Assembly: GCA_947456965.1 (NCBI GenBank) | Contig: CANGTU010000015.1 | Span: 1-64,000 of the forward strand | Reading direction: 5' to 3' | Source of the DNA: Flavobacteriales bacterium | GTDB taxonomy: Bacteria > Bacteroidota > Bacteroidia > Flavobacteriales_D > Sanyastnellaceae | DNA length: 64,000 nt | Shown: positions 35,065-44,105 of the stretch, one piece after another | Numbering within the stretch: the first letter of the stretch is position 1 | How the letters are laid out: each line of letters starts with the position of its first letter | Notes under the pieces: generated by a model | The model's input: the letters and a program-made list of their open reading frames with translations, nothing else | The model's database searches: none | What the model was told of the DNA's origin: nothing | Position numbers and translations under genes: made by a program

Positions 35065-35592
35065 ATGCCCGAAGCCCGTATCTACCTGCGACCCGTTCGG
35101 ATTTCCGATGCCAGGATGCTGCTCTCCTGGGAAAATGATCCCTCCTTCTGGTCCATCACGGAGCATCCTGGCCCCTTTTCACTCTCCGATATCGAGGCTT
35201 TTATCCGGAGCAGCCTGGATCTGAGTCGCGATCAACAACAACGATGGATGATCTGCCACGCCGATGATCACCGGCTGATCGGCGCCGTAGACCTCTTCCT
35301 TTCCGCCACTCTGCCATCCACCGTGGGTATCGGTATTCTCATCGGAAACAGAGTTGAACGGGGAAAAGGCTTCGGAACTGAGGCGCTGACACAGGCTCTG
35401 GTCATAGCGAAAAACAGGTTTTCTATGACGCATGCTGAATGCCTCATCTATCCGGATAACAAGGTAAGTATCCTCCTGTTTGAGCGACTCGGATTCACAC
35501 GCGATGGAATGGAATCATTTCGGGAAAATCCGGCATGGCGCTACCGACTAAATTTGAAAGAATCATGCATCGTCGCAAAATCAGAATCCTGA
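35065..35592 (+). CDS. GNAT-family N-acetyltransferase
   Basis: A 175-residue acetyltransferase of the RimJ/SpeG-like group. It shows 'IYLRPVRISDARMLLSWENDPSFWSIT', 'WMICHADDHRLIGAVDLFLS', the acetyl-CoA-binding stretch 'VGIGILIGNRVERGKGFGTEALTQAL' and 'AECLIYPDNKVSILLFERLGFTRDG'. The start at 35065 fits the family; a longer in-frame start at 35014 would overlap the CoA-binding gene heavily. The acceptor is unknown. Its end overlaps mltG by 28 bp in another frame, so translation of the two may be linked. Confidence 0.87.
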   Translation: MPEARIYLRPVRISDARMLLSWENDPSFWSITEHPGPFSLSDIEAFIRSSLDLSRDQQQRWMICHADDHRLIGAVDLFLSATLPSTVGIGILIGNRVERGKGFGTEALTQALVIAKNRFSMTHAECLIYPDNKVSILLFERLGFTRDGMESFRENPAWRYRLNLKESCIVAKSES

Positions 35593-36614
35593 TCACCGTG
35601 ATGGCAGCCGTAATCATAGCCGGTGCAGCCGGCCTGTATGGTTATGTGATGTTGGTTTCCAATACCGCTTTCAGCGGAGAACCGAAGATGTTCTATATCA
35701 CACGTGCACTCGATACACCGGACGTTGTAAGCAAACTCAGCCGCGAAGGGCTGATCCGTCACAGCCGCACCTTTCGGCTTGCCATGCAGTGGACAGGGAT
35801 AAACACCTTCCAACCGGGCAGATATGAAATGGTACCGGGGATGAATAACCGTCAAATGCTGCGCATCTTCCATGAAGGGGACCAGAAGCTGGTGGAAGTG
35901 CCTGTGACTCACCTCAGAGATGTGAGTCGAATCGCGGGTAGGCTTGCTCAGTACCTCGAATACGATTCCTTGACCTATGCCTCCTGGCTGCTGAATCCGG
36001 TGCGGATGGATTCGCTGGGATTCACACCGGCCACCTGGCCGGCCTTCTTTCCGGCCGGTACCTATTCATTCCGTTGGACTGACCATCCATCAGCGATTCT
36101 GGCGCAATTCCGGAATCGATACGAAGCCTTTTGGACGGACGGGCGCAAGGCCAAAGCTGATCAACTCGGTCTCACACTCGCTGAAGTAGCCACCCTGGCT
36201 TCCATCGTAAAGGGTGAAACGATGAAGCGCGTTGAGGCTCCGCGTATAGCAGGACTTTACCTCAACCGGCTTCGGATGGGCATGCCGCTGCAAGCAGATC
36301 CGACTGTTGTTTTTGCCCTGGGACTCGATACGCGAAGTCAGGTACTCTTTTCTGATCTGGAGGTAAACTCAAGCTACAACACCTATCGGAATCCCGGACT
36401 TCCTCCCGGGCCCATCTTCATCACAGAACCGGAATACCTCGACGCCGTTTTGGAATATGAACAGCATGCCTATATCTACATGTGTGCGCTACCGGGAGGC
36501 TCAGGAGAACATGCGTTCGCTTCGAACTACAGCGAACACCTACAGAATGCCGATGCCTACAGAACCTGGCTGCGCAATGCACAGAATCAGCCGGCGGCAT
36601 CTTCCATCCAGTAG
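35565..36614 (+). CDS. mltG: Endolytic murein transglycosylase MltG
   Basis: A 349-residue YceG/MltG protein that cuts nascent glycan strands at the inner membrane and so sets their length. A single N-terminal helix ('ILITVMAAVIIAGAAGLYGYVML') is followed by a LysM-like part and the catalytic domain. The latter includes 'TLASIVKGETMKRVEAPRIAGLYLNRLRMGMPLQADPTVVFALG', with the Glu in 'GET' in the catalytic position, and 'SSYNTYRNPGLPPGPI'. The ATG at 35565 is used, while one at 35535 would lie further inside the GNAT gene. The 3' end overlaps the convergent hybrid kinase gene by 28 bp. Confidence 0.92.
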   Translation: MHRRKIRILITVMAAVIIAGAAGLYGYVMLVSNTAFSGEPKMFYITRALDTPDVVSKLSREGLIRHSRTFRLAMQWTGINTFQPGRYEMVPGMNNRQMLRIFHEGDQKLVEVPVTHLRDVSRIAGRLAQYLEYDSLTYASWLLNPVRMDSLGFTPATWPAFFPAGTYSFRWTDHPSAILAQFRNRYEAFWTDGRKAKADQLGLTLAEVATLASIVKGETMKRVEAPRIAGLYLNRLRMGMPLQADPTVVFALGLDTRSQVLFSDLEVNSSYNTYRNPGLPPGPIFITEPEYLDAVLEYEQHAYIYMCALPGGSGEHAFASNYSEHLQNADAYRTWLRNAQNQPAASSIQ

Positions 36615-38776
36615 AGGATCTTCCGCTGCAGATCTTCCGTTCTGAGCGGTCGAGTCATCACATCATCCATGCCTGCCTTCAGACAGGCCTGGCGCTCGAT
36701 GCCATCAGTGCTCAGAATACCAATCACTACCGGCATGTCCTCATCTGACTTGATTCGCCGCATGCGTCTCACGGTCTCGACTCCGCTGACGTTCGGCATA
36801 TCCGCATCCATAATGATCAGGTCATAGTGATCACGCCTGCTTTGCTCCAGCAGTTCTTCGCCCGAATGAGCAACCTCAAACGGATAACCCAGGAGCTGGA
36901 GCGTTTTCTCCGTCACGGCACGCGTCAATTCATTGTCATGGGCGATCAACACCTTCAGACGCGACTGATTAAACCGGCCTTCAAATCTTCCACCCACGGC
37001 TAATACGGATGGTTCTGGCTTGCTGCGCTTCATCACCTCCGCTATGGTATCCAATAGCCGGCTCTGTCGAACGGGCTTCGTGAGATAAGCATTGTACAAG
37101 TCTCCGCGGGCATCCACGAGATGGCGACCTACCGATGAGAGCACGATTATCGGAAAATGGTCTATACCATGATGCTCCCGCATTCTGCCTGCGAGCGCAG
37201 CGCCATCCATCTCGGGCATCTGCATATCCAGAATACAGAAGTCGAATTTGCGCAGGTCGGGAATGATCTCCATGACCAGGTCGGGGCTGTTGAATGGCGT
37301 GGCCTGAATACCCCAATTCGAAAGTTGCCTGACGAGTATCTTCAGATTGGTTTTGTTATCATCGACCACCAGAGCCTTGAGTCCGTTGAGCCCCTTGATC
37401 CGCGAACTGCGCGATTCTGCAGATGTTTCCGCAACGATGGTGAAATAGAAAACAGATCCCTTCCCGGGTGTACTCTCTACCCATATCTTTCCTCCGAGCT
37501 CATTCACCAGACTTTTACAAATGGCCAGGCCAAGCCCGGATCCACCATATTTCCGGCTCACGGAACCATCTGCCTGAGAGAATGACCTGAACAAAAGCGG
37601 CAACTTATCGGGCTCAATACCGATTCCCGTGTCCTCAATGCTGAACTTGATGTGCACAAAATCTTTGTCCCTGCTGAGCAAGTTGACCTTCATGACCACC
37701 TCGCCATGGTCCGTGAATTTCACGGCATTGTTGACCAGGTTGAGGATGATCTGGCGAATCCGGCGTTCATCCTGAACAATCTCAATGGGCAGGTCAGGGT
37801 CCACATCCGTGATCAGTTCCAGCTTCTTCTGGTTGGCCAGCGGCTTCATGATATCCGCCACCTGATCCATGCAGTCAGAGAGAATGAACCGCTCCCGGTG
37901 TACCTCCATCTTGCCCGCCTCAAGTTGCGAGTAATCGAGGATATCATTCACCAGATCGAGCAGATTTGTTGCACTGCTCTGAATGCTTCGCACATATTCG
38001 CGTTGGTCGGCAGTGAGCCCTGTGGAAGAGAGTACCTCGGTCATGCCGATTACACCATTGAGCGGAGTCCGGATCTCGTGACTCATATTCGCCATGAACT
38101 CCGTTTTCACCCGATTGGCTTCCTGCAGATCCAGTTCAACCCGCCTGATTTCCTGCGCTGCTTCTTCCATTTTGCGCACGCCCGGACGGATCACAAATCG
38201 AAGCATGATTGCAAATACAAGCCAGGTCAGGACTACCAGTGCAAGAGACAGAATGGTCAGCAATCGTTTTCCGAGGGTCTCTTCATCCATCCACTGGTTC
38301 ACCACACTATCCATGATCACGGTATACTGCCCGAATGCCTGGTCCAGAATGCTGAGCTGCGCAAGATCCGGAGGAGATTCGAGCGCAATCCAGTGTTCAA
38401 TGGAATCCCTCATTCTGATAAGCGGTTCATTGGCCTCAAATAAGAGGCGGTTGACTTCCTCGCTATTACTGGCCGAATGGCCGTAGAGTTCCGTGCCGGT
38501 AATGAGATCTCGCTGGGTCTTGTCCCACCTGGCAAGCAGATCCCGAATGGCAGTGCGAATAGAATCCACCTTCGCTCCTTCAACGGCAGAGGCATGAAAC
38601 AGAAATTGGATATCGGAGCCCAGCGCCTTTTGCCGGATCGCCACGTTGGCTCGTGTGGCATAAAGACCACCCCGGTTATTGGCCAGAAGAGCAAGTGCCA
38701 CGCCCAGGCATACCAGAGCAACAAACGCGAGGAGTGCCAGGCGCAGCCGCTTCCGGAATGTGGATGTGTCAAACAT
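36587..38776 (-). CDS. Hybrid sensor histidine kinase with two receiver domains
   Basis: A 729-residue membrane sensor. Helices at about residues 10-30 and 180-200 flank a helical periplasmic sensor. The HisKA domain '[19 protein letters not shown]' has its His near 232. The ATPase domain has '[15 protein letters not shown]', '[15 protein letters not shown]' and '[13 protein letters not shown]'. Receiver 1 has 'VVDDN', Asp near 517 ('[10 protein letters not shown]') and 'TKPV'. Receiver 2 has the Asp near 656 ('[10 protein letters not shown]'), but its acidic pair reads 'AHDN' and the conserved Lys is Arg ('TRPL'). The ATG at 38776 is preferred to an upstream TTG, because a perfect TACCTTTG box (38794-38801) lies 17 nt before it. 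Confidence 0.92.
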   Translation of the reverse strand: MFDTSTFRKRLRLALLAFVALVCLGVALALLANNRGGLYATRANVAIRQKALGSDIQFLFHASAVEGAKVDSIRTAIRDLLARWDKTQRDLITGTELYGHSASNSEEVNRLLFEANEPLIRMRDSIEHWIALESPPDLAQLSILDQAFGQYTVIMDSVVNQWMDEETLGKRLLTILSLALVVLTWLVFAIMLRFVIRPGVRKMEEAAQEIRRVELDLQEANRVKTEFMANMSHEIRTPLNGVIGMTEVLSSTGLTADQREYVRSIQSSATNLLDLVNDILDYSQLEAGKMEVHRERFILSDCMDQVADIMKPLANQKKLELITDVDPDLPIEIVQDERRIRQIILNLVNNAVKFTDHGEVVMKVNLLSRDKDFVHIKFSIEDTGIGIEPDKLPLLFRSFSQADGSVSRKYGGSGLGLAICKSLVNELGGKIWVESTPGKGSVFYFTIVAETSAESRSSRIKGLNGLKALVVDDNKTNLKILVRQLSNWGIQATPFNSPDLVMEIIPDLRKFDFCILDMQMPEMDGAALAGRMREHHGIDHFPIIVLSSVGRHLVDARGDLYNAYLTKPVRQSRLLDTIAEVMKRSKPEPSVLAVGGRFEGRFNQSRLKVLIAHDNELTRAVTEKTLQLLGYPFEVAHSGEELLEQSRRDHYDLIIMDADMPNVSGVETVRRMRRIKSDEDMPVVIGILSTDGIERQACLKAGMDDVMTRPLRTEDLQRKILYWMEDAAG

Positions 38777-38793
38777 AGGTAATGAACGGTGTA

Positions 38794-38801
38794 CAAAGGT
38801 A
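38794..38801 (-). promoter_or_regulatory. -7 promoter box (TACCTTTG) of the first hybrid kinase gene
   Basis: A perfect TAnnTTTG between the two same-strand kinase genes, 17 nt before the ATG at 38776. It indicates that the downstream kinase can be transcribed on its own. Confidence 0.45.
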
Positions 38802-38831
38802 CTCAACCCGGCTGAGTGCGGAATGAACGGC

Positions 38832-40952
38832 TCATGCTACCCGCTCGCCGCTGCCCTTTCGTCGTTCCAGCCCGTGAACCAGCGCCTCGCGGATGCGGGC
38901 CAGATTAAACGGCTTCGGAACGAAATCATCCATTCCCGCAGCAAGGCATCGCTCCCGATCCTCATCTGATGAGTTAGCCGTCATACATATAATGTATGGT
39001 TGGTACTTGCTGTGCGCACGAATCCAGGAGGCTGCAAGAAGTCCATCCATTTCGGGCATCTGAATATCAAGAAAGATCAAGCCATACCGCTTGTAGGACA
39101 ACTGCCGGATGGCATCTTTCCCGTTCGATACCACATCGGCCTTCAATCCGAGTGTCTCGAGCATATACAGCAGTACGTTCTGGTTGATGAGGTTGTCCTC
39201 TGCAATCAGGATCGGTATATGACGCGCCTCCCCCAGCTTGCGGAGTTCATCATCCTCAACAGTTTCAGACTTGCTGTTGCCTTGCCTGTGATACACGACC
39301 TGCAAAGCGAGCTCAAAGCAGAATGACGAACCCTTTCCCGCCTCACTCGTAAGCTTCATCGAACCCCCGAGCAATTCTACAATCTGCCGGGATATCGCCA
39401 GCCCCAGTCCAGTGCCTCCATACTTCTTGCTGGCATCATAGTGAACCTGGGTAAAGGGCTGAAACAACTCCGGCTGACGCTCCTTCGGAATACCGATACC
39501 TGTATCGATGACCTCAAAGTGTACGTTCACCCGATCGTGGAGCGTATTTTCCAGGCGGGCGATGACGCGGATTGAGCCTTCCTCTGTAAACTTCACCGCA
39601 TTGCCCACCAGATTGAGCAAGACCTGCTTGAGCCTTGCCTCATCAGTAAGCACCCAACGAGGAATTCGGCTATCCACTTCTACCACGAGCCGGATGCCCT
39701 TACCCTCGGCATGGGGCCGGAGAAGATCACAGACTTCAACCAGGCAATCGGCCAGATGGGTCTCATCTTGCCGAAGATTCATTCGTCCACTCTCCATTTT
39801 GGAATAATCCAGGATATCATTCACCAGCACCATCAGACTCTGACCACTCTTCTGTATGGTATCCACATATTCTTTTTGTCGGATATCCAGCTCGGTCTGA
39901 TCCAGAAGACTAGCCATGCCCACAACCCCATTCAGCGGTGTACGAATTTCATGACTCATGGTGGCGAGGAACTGACTTCTCACCGCAGCCGCTGCCTCTG
40001 CGCGTTCCTTGGCGGAGAACAGCTCGAGCTCAAACTGCTTGACGTGGGAGTTGTCCCGGACCCGGTAAACAAAAAATCGTTGATCCATCCGTCTGATCAT
40101 GACAATCGACACAATGGCGTGAAATTCGGTGCCATCCGCCCGGCGTAAATCGGTTTCCGAATTCCAGAAATTTTCCTTCTCAAGTTCATTCAGCCCGAAG
40201 ATGATTTCCTCCTCCGTGAGGGGCTGACATCGCAGCACACGAAAATCACATCCCACCATTTCATCCCGCGTCATTCCAAACATATCCCCCACCCGAGGAT
40301 TGCAGTCGAGAATGGCCCCCTGAGTATTCGTGATGAAAATGCATGCCTCAGTCTTATTGATGAGTGACCGTAGAAGGTCCCTGTTCATCTTGAGATTTTC
40401 CAGAAAATCGGTCTTGAAACGGACAAACAGCAAACAACTTCCGAAACAGATCAGAGTTATAAAAATGCCCAGCAGCGTTTCCTGAAAACTGAACTGAGGC
40501 GCATAGATGAGCGAACTGCAAAAGACCGTAAAGTGTACAGCCAGAAAAACGGCAGCATGCTGCATATAGCGGAATGACAAGCCGGTCATCTGAACAGATA
40601 CAAGCGCAAGAATGATGTATGCCGGATGGAACTGGTTGAACCACACCATGGCGATAGCATGCATACTATATATATAGTATAACGTGTAAACGACCTTGCT
40701 GTAGATGCGGGCATCCACCCGCTCACGTCCACCCCAGAAATAGGCAAGCGCCGCGAGTGCAATAAACAACAAGCGGTCCCAGATGAGCTCCACAGCTCCG
40801 GGAAGTAACAAGGGAAGCCCAATGAGAGGCATCACGGTCGCCGCAATACCGGTGAGGCACATGTGGCGCATGAAGCGCACGCCCTTCACCTCCCTGTATC
40901 CGGAGAGTATGCCATCCACAACCTCATGATATCGGGTGAATGTGCTTGTCAT
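38832..40952 (-). CDS. Hybrid sensor histidine kinase with membrane domain, PAS and receiver
   Basis: A 706-residue sensor. The first 200 residues hold about six membrane helices with short loops. A PAS domain follows at about 210-330 ('TEACIFITNTQGAILDCNPRVGDMFGMTRDEMVG'). HisKA has '[19 protein letters not shown]' with its His near 334. The ATPase has 'NLVGNAVKFTEEGS', 'DTGIGIPKERQPELFQPF' and 'GGTGLGLAISRQI'. The receiver has 'IAEDN', Asp near 628 ('LDIQMPEMDG') and 'PKPF', all intact. No DNA-binding response regulator is adjacent. The start at 40952 is taken as it lies just downstream of the divergent palindrome and precedes the helices. Confidence 0.91.
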   Translation of the reverse strand: MTSTFTRYHEVVDGILSGYREVKGVRFMRHMCLTGIAATVMPLIGLPLLLPGAVELIWDRLLFIALAALAYFWGGRERVDARIYSKVVYTLYYIYSMHAIAMVWFNQFHPAYIILALVSVQMTGLSFRYMQHAAVFLAVHFTVFCSSLIYAPQFSFQETLLGIFITLICFGSCLLFVRFKTDFLENLKMNRDLLRSLINKTEACIFITNTQGAILDCNPRVGDMFGMTRDEMVGCDFRVLRCQPLTEEEIIFGLNELEKENFWNSETDLRRADGTEFHAIVSIVMIRRMDQRFFVYRVRDNSHVKQFELELFSAKERAEAAAAVRSQFLATMSHEIRTPLNGVVGMASLLDQTELDIRQKEYVDTIQKSGQSLMVLVNDILDYSKMESGRMNLRQDETHLADCLVEVCDLLRPHAEGKGIRLVVEVDSRIPRWVLTDEARLKQVLLNLVGNAVKFTEEGSIRVIARLENTLHDRVNVHFEVIDTGIGIPKERQPELFQPFTQVHYDASKKYGGTGLGLAISRQIVELLGGSMKLTSEAGKGSSFCFELALQVVYHRQGNSKSETVEDDELRKLGEARHIPILIAEDNLINQNVLLYMLETLGLKADVVSNGKDAIRQLSYKRYGLIFLDIQMPEMDGLLAASWIRAHSKYQPYIICMTANSSDEDRERCLAAGMDDFVPKPFNLARIREALVHGLERRKGSGERVA

Positions 40953-40964
40953 AGAGTCCGGGTT

Positions 40965-40980
40965 GTACGAATATTTGTAC
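40965..40980. promoter_or_regulatory. 16-bp palindrome in a 40-nt divergent promoter
   Basis: GTACGAATATTTGTAC is symmetric except for one G/T pair. The plus strand contains AATATTTG and the minus strand AATATTCG, both close to the -7 box. It lies 12 nt from each of the two divergent start codons (40952 and 40993). Confidence 0.5.
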
Positions 40981-40992
40981 TCAGGGTTACAC

Positions 40993-41889
40993 ATGCCAGT
41001 CATCCGCTACATCATCCTCTCCCTGCTGATCGCTGGCGCTGCATCAACGCATGCGCAGAAGTCAGCGAATCATGAGTCGCCTTCCCGAAACCGCAAATGG
41101 ATTCTGCCCGCATCATCAGCAGCAGCCGCTGCTATTTCGCTGGCCGGACTCAACTCACTTTGGTACGCTCAGTATCCGCGCACTTCATTGCGGTCATTCA
41201 ATGACAACCACGAATGGATGCAAATGGATAAGGTAGGTCATCTGTTCACATGCCACCAGGTTGCATGGGCGATCCACGATGCAGGAATCGCTGCGGGATA
41301 CTCGCGGAATGCCTCGCTGCTAGCAGGTTCGCTGAGCACACTGGGATATATGACAACCATCGAACTACTCGATGGTCACTCCGCAGGATGGGGTTTCTCA
41401 TGGGGTGATATGGCGGCCAACGTCGCAGGCATTTCACTCTTCACTGCACAACAATTAGCATGGAATGACCAACGCATTCAGTTGCGTTTTTCCTACTCAC
41501 ACAGTCCCTATGCATCTCTAAGACCTGCGTTACTAGGTCGTAATTTTCAACAACGCCTGATCAAGGATTACAACGCACAAACATATTGGTGCTCATTCAA
41601 CATACACAGCTTTCTGGCTTCTGGAGCGGTTTTCCCGAAGTGGCTGAATGTTGCAATCGGATATGGAGCAACTGGAATGACACGTTCTGAAATGAACGAA
41701 ATCGATGTTGATAATTTCCAACGGTCTCGTGAATACTACTTCTCATTTGATGCAGATTTGAATCGGATTCAGTGGCCGAGGAGATGGATGAAGATAACCG
41801 CGAGAGTGATTAGCTTCATAAAAATACCTGGACCCACCCTGGAGGTGCGGAGTGACGGAAAAGTGAGAGTGCATGCACTGTTTTTTTAA
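40993..41889 (+). CDS. DUF2279 membrane/periplasmic protein
   Basis: A 298-residue protein with a signal peptide ('VIRYIILSLLIAGAASTHAQ') and a hydrophobic segment at about residues 38-55. It matches DUF2279: 'WYAQYPRTSLRSFNDNHEWMQMDKVGHLFTCHQVAWAIHDAG' and 'LDGHSAGWGFSWGDMAANVAGISLFTAQQLAW'. The conserved His, Asp and Trp residues hint at an active or metal site, but no function is known. The start at 40993 gives the signal peptide directly. From about 41500 the sequence is noticeably more AT-rich and less codon-biased than its neighbours. It is divergent from the hybrid kinase and shares a palindromic promoter with it. Confidence 0.85.
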   Translation: MPVIRYIILSLLIAGAASTHAQKSANHESPSRNRKWILPASSAAAAAISLAGLNSLWYAQYPRTSLRSFNDNHEWMQMDKVGHLFTCHQVAWAIHDAGIAAGYSRNASLLAGSLSTLGYMTTIELLDGHSAGWGFSWGDMAANVAGISLFTAQQLAWNDQRIQLRFSYSHSPYASLRPALLGRNFQQRLIKDYNAQTYWCSFNIHSFLASGAVFPKWLNVAIGYGATGMTRSEMNEIDVDNFQRSREYYFSFDADLNRIQWPRRWMKITARVISFIKIPGPTLEVRSDGKVRVHALFF

Positions 41890-41962
41890 AACCAAATGGC
41901 AAGTCGCTCACAAGAGCACCCTTGTATAAATAACAGTAGCAAACAAATCAACCGTTACTAAA

Positions 41963-42274
41963 ATGAAAACAAAGTCAAAGTCAAACGCAGCTCCCAAGGC
42001 TGTGAAGAAGGCCGCGAAAAAAGCTGCCCCGAAAAAGAAAGCTGCTAAAAAGGCTCCTAAGAAGAAGGCCGCCAAGAAGGCCGCTCCTAAGAAGGCCACG
42101 AAGAAGGCTGCCAAGAAGGCCGCTCCTAAGAAGGCTGCCAAGAAGGCCACGAAGAAAGCTGCCAAGAAAGCCGCTCCTAAGAAGGCCACGAAGAAGGCTG
42201 CCAAGAAAGCCGCTCCTAAGAAGGCTGCCAAGAAGGCCACCAAGAAGCCTGCTGCTCCTTCTGCCGGTAACTAA
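41963..42274 (+). CDS. Histone H1-like lysine/alanine-rich protein
   Basis: A 103-residue, extremely basic protein made almost only of Lys, Ala, Pro and Thr in repeats of the form 'KKAAKKAAPKKA' and 'TKKAAKKAAPKK'. It resembles the tails of histone H1, chlamydial Hc2 and pseudomonad AlgP, and probably binds and compacts DNA. The underlying DNA repeats too, for example GCCGCTCCTAAGAAGGCC recurs, so copy number could vary. The opposite strand is also open for 336 bases, but its translation is only the mirror of the repeat. A strong terminator follows at 42301. Confidence 0.87.
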   Translation: MKTKSKSNAAPKAVKKAAKKAAPKKKAAKKAPKKKAAKKAAPKKATKKAAKKAAPKKAAKKATKKAAKKAAPKKATKKAAKKAAPKKAAKKATKKPAAPSAGN

Positions 42275-42300
42275 GACAAAACCGAAAACGGTGATGTTTA

Positions 42301-42326
42301 AAAACCCCGCTCTGCGGGGTTTTTTA
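42301..42326 (+). terminator. Rho-independent terminator of the histone-like gene
   Basis: A perfect 10-bp stem (42301-42310 with 42314-42323) with a TCT loop and a T-tract, 27 nt after the stop codon and 14 nt before the CHAP gene. Confidence 0.88.
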
Positions 42327-42339
42327 TTTTAGCCAACTC

Positions 42340-42939
42340 ATGAAACCCATCTATCGCAATCTGTTCATCCTTTCATTCGTCATTCTGGCCGGTGCAGGCT
42401 GGGCTGTTATGTCGCCCGGCATCGCCCTTCAGCGAAATGTGCGCATTGGCGATCCGATCGACTCCCTCGACGGAGTATACGTATATCAAAACGGATCCGT
42501 AAGTCATACCTGCGGAAGAAACCTGTCGCCCGATGGGTATAACCTCGGACTGAAATACCAGTGTGTGGAATTTGCCAAGCGATACTACTATGAGCATTAC
42601 CATCACAAGATGCCCGATAGCTACGGACACGCCAAGGACTTCTTTCGTAAGGACCTGACAAGTGGACAGCGCAACCAGGCGCGAAACCTGATCCAATTCA
42701 CCAATGGTGTAAGCACTACTCCTCCGCAACGTGGCGATCTCGTGGTATGGGATGGCACTGCCTTCAACCCATACGGCCACATCGCAGTGATCAGCGAAGT
42801 GACGAACCGTGAGGTGGAAATCATCCAGCAGAATCCAGGTCCTGTTGCCCCATCGCGAATCAGACCCGCGTTGCAACAGCGCGATGGGAAGTGGAGGATC
42901 GTATCCGGAAACCTGCTGGGTTGGCTGGGGAAGAGATAA
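42340..42939 (+). CDS. CHAP-domain cell-wall hydrolase
   Basis: A 199-residue exported or membrane-anchored protein; an N-terminal hydrophobic stretch at residues 7-24 acts as signal or anchor. The CHAP domain has Cys75 in 'YQCVEFAKRYYYEHY' and His147 in 'YGHIAVISEV' in the catalytic positions, plus 'PPQRGDLVVWDG' and 'EVEIIQQNPG'. Such enzymes are amidases or endopeptidases of peptidoglycan, or glutathionylspermidine amidases. The stop codon is 4 nt from that of the convergent exo/endonuclease-phosphatase gene. The native substrate is uncertain. Confidence 0.87.
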   Translation: MKPIYRNLFILSFVILAGAGWAVMSPGIALQRNVRIGDPIDSLDGVYVYQNGSVSHTCGRNLSPDGYNLGLKYQCVEFAKRYYYEHYHHKMPDSYGHAKDFFRKDLTSGQRNQARNLIQFTNGVSTTPPQRGDLVVWDGTAFNPYGHIAVISEVTNREVEIIQQNPGPVAPSRIRPALQQRDGKWRIVSGNLLGWLGKR

Positions 42940-42943
42940 GCCG

Positions 42944-43969
42944 CTACCGCGAAAGCTGAAGGACGATCGGCAAGTGATCACTGTATCCATCCACGTACTT
43001 CTCGCCGGCATAGGTCCTGCTGGGCCGAACCTGTCCCTTGCTGTCAGTGAATAAGAGAAAACTATCCTGCATCGTGCGCGCTCCCTCCGGAGTAGTGCGC
43101 AAGCCGCGGCGCGCATCGAGAAGCGGACGGGATACGATAAACTGATCTAGGGGCCCCCACTCTCCTTTATACCAATGACTGCCTTCGCCTCGCTGCTCAT
43201 CATCGGCCATCATATTGAACAGGAAATCTTCGGAAGCAGCACCCGCGCCCAATACTTTTCGCACACTCGTATCGGAAGGATGGTCATTGAAATCTCCCAT
43301 GCAGATAATGCGCGCTCCGGCATCCTGATTCCGGATGGCTGCGATGCGCCCTGCCAAGACATGCGCCGCATGAATGCGGTTCGGCTCCGACTCTTGCTGT
43401 CCGCCGCTGCGCGATGGCCAGTGATTCACGAAAACATGGATGCGCTCACCCCCGAGCAAACCGGATACATACAAGATATCCCGTGTGTAAGGATCAGCAG
43501 GTTGAGGCAATTCCACACGAAGCCACTCCTGCTGCTCGGGTACGAACGCATCCCGACGATAAAGCAAAGCCACATCAATGCCCCGCTCGTCAGGACTGTC
43601 ACGATGCAGCACACCGTAGGCAGCAGGGCGCAAAGCCTCGCTGCTGATGAGCATATCAAGCACATGCGCATTCTCCACCTCACACAATCCGGCGAGCACC
43701 GGAAATGATACATCCGACCGGGTCATCACCTCTCCTATGCGCCCGATCTTCTTGCTCAGTCGTTCACCCGTCCATTCCAACTTTCCACCCGGAGTAAAAT
43801 CATCATCCTGCGTTGCGGGATCATCAACCGTGTCGAAGAGATTCTCCACATTATAGAACAAGATGGTATATCCAGCAGAAGACTGAGCAGATTGCTTGCG
43901 GGCCGGACCGCACGCCACCAATAGGAGGATCAGACAGCCGGTGAGCGTCTTCAGCGAAGTAGTTGACAT
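42944..43969 (-). CDS. Endonuclease/exonuclease/phosphatase-family lipoprotein
   Basis: A 341-residue protein with a lipoprotein signal ('TGCLILLLVACGPARK', lipid Cys near residue 20). The DNase I-like fold is shown by 'YTILFYNVENLFDTVDDP', 'VLAGLCEVENAHVLDML', 'FVNHWPSRSGGQQES', 'ICMGDFNDHPSDTSV' and 'YVDGYSDHLPIVLQL'. The catalytic Asn, Glu, His and Asp positions are all present. It may be a surface nuclease or a phosphodiesterase. The ATG at 43969 begins the signal peptide; longer in-frame starts reach into the divergent gene's promoter. GATATTTG (43992-43999, minus strand) is a near-match -7 box. Confidence 0.88.
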   Translation of the reverse strand: MSTTSLKTLTGCLILLLVACGPARKQSAQSSAGYTILFYNVENLFDTVDDPATQDDDFTPGGKLEWTGERLSKKIGRIGEVMTRSDVSFPVLAGLCEVENAHVLDMLISSEALRPAAYGVLHRDSPDERGIDVALLYRRDAFVPEQQEWLRVELPQPADPYTRDILYVSGLLGGERIHVFVNHWPSRSGGQQESEPNRIHAAHVLAGRIAAIRNQDAGARIICMGDFNDHPSDTSVRKVLGAGAASEDFLFNMMADDEQRGEGSHWYKGEWGPLDQFIVSRPLLDARRGLRTTPEGARTMQDSFLLFTDSKGQVRPSRTYAGEKYVDGYSDHLPIVLQLSR

Positions 43970-44071
43970 GATCAGCTTGTATTGAAGTGCCCAAATATCA
44001 CCCCGGATGGTGTAACTACCGTACATCAGATCAACGGACCTGGGCACATCCTCATCAACCGCTCGGACATG

Positions 44072-44079
44072 TACATTTG
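44072..44079 (+). promoter_or_regulatory. -7 promoter box (TACATTTG) of the solute-binding lipoprotein gene
   Basis: A perfect TAnnTTTG, 26 nt before the ATG at 44106, in the 136-nt divergent region. The facing gene has GATATTTG at 43992-43999. Confidence 0.45.
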
Positions 44080-44105
44080 GAACAGCCAACACGCCAGCCC
44101 CACCC

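Noticed and set aside
34623-35066. Long N-terminal extension of the wza frame (about 148 residues)
   Set aside because: The lipoprotein signal peptide starts at 34622, and the extension lies antisense to the CoA-binding gene. It is an accidental open frame.
37652-38443. Open plus-strand frame of 263 codons opposite the hybrid kinase gene
   Set aside because: Shadow frame; the kinase motifs on the minus strand are unambiguous.
41908-42243. Open frame on the minus strand reading as a repetitive Phe/Ala/Leu-rich protein
   Set aside because: It is the mirror of the Lys/Ala repeat of the histone-like gene. The translation is pure low complexity, and the plus-strand frame has the better start, terminator and composition.
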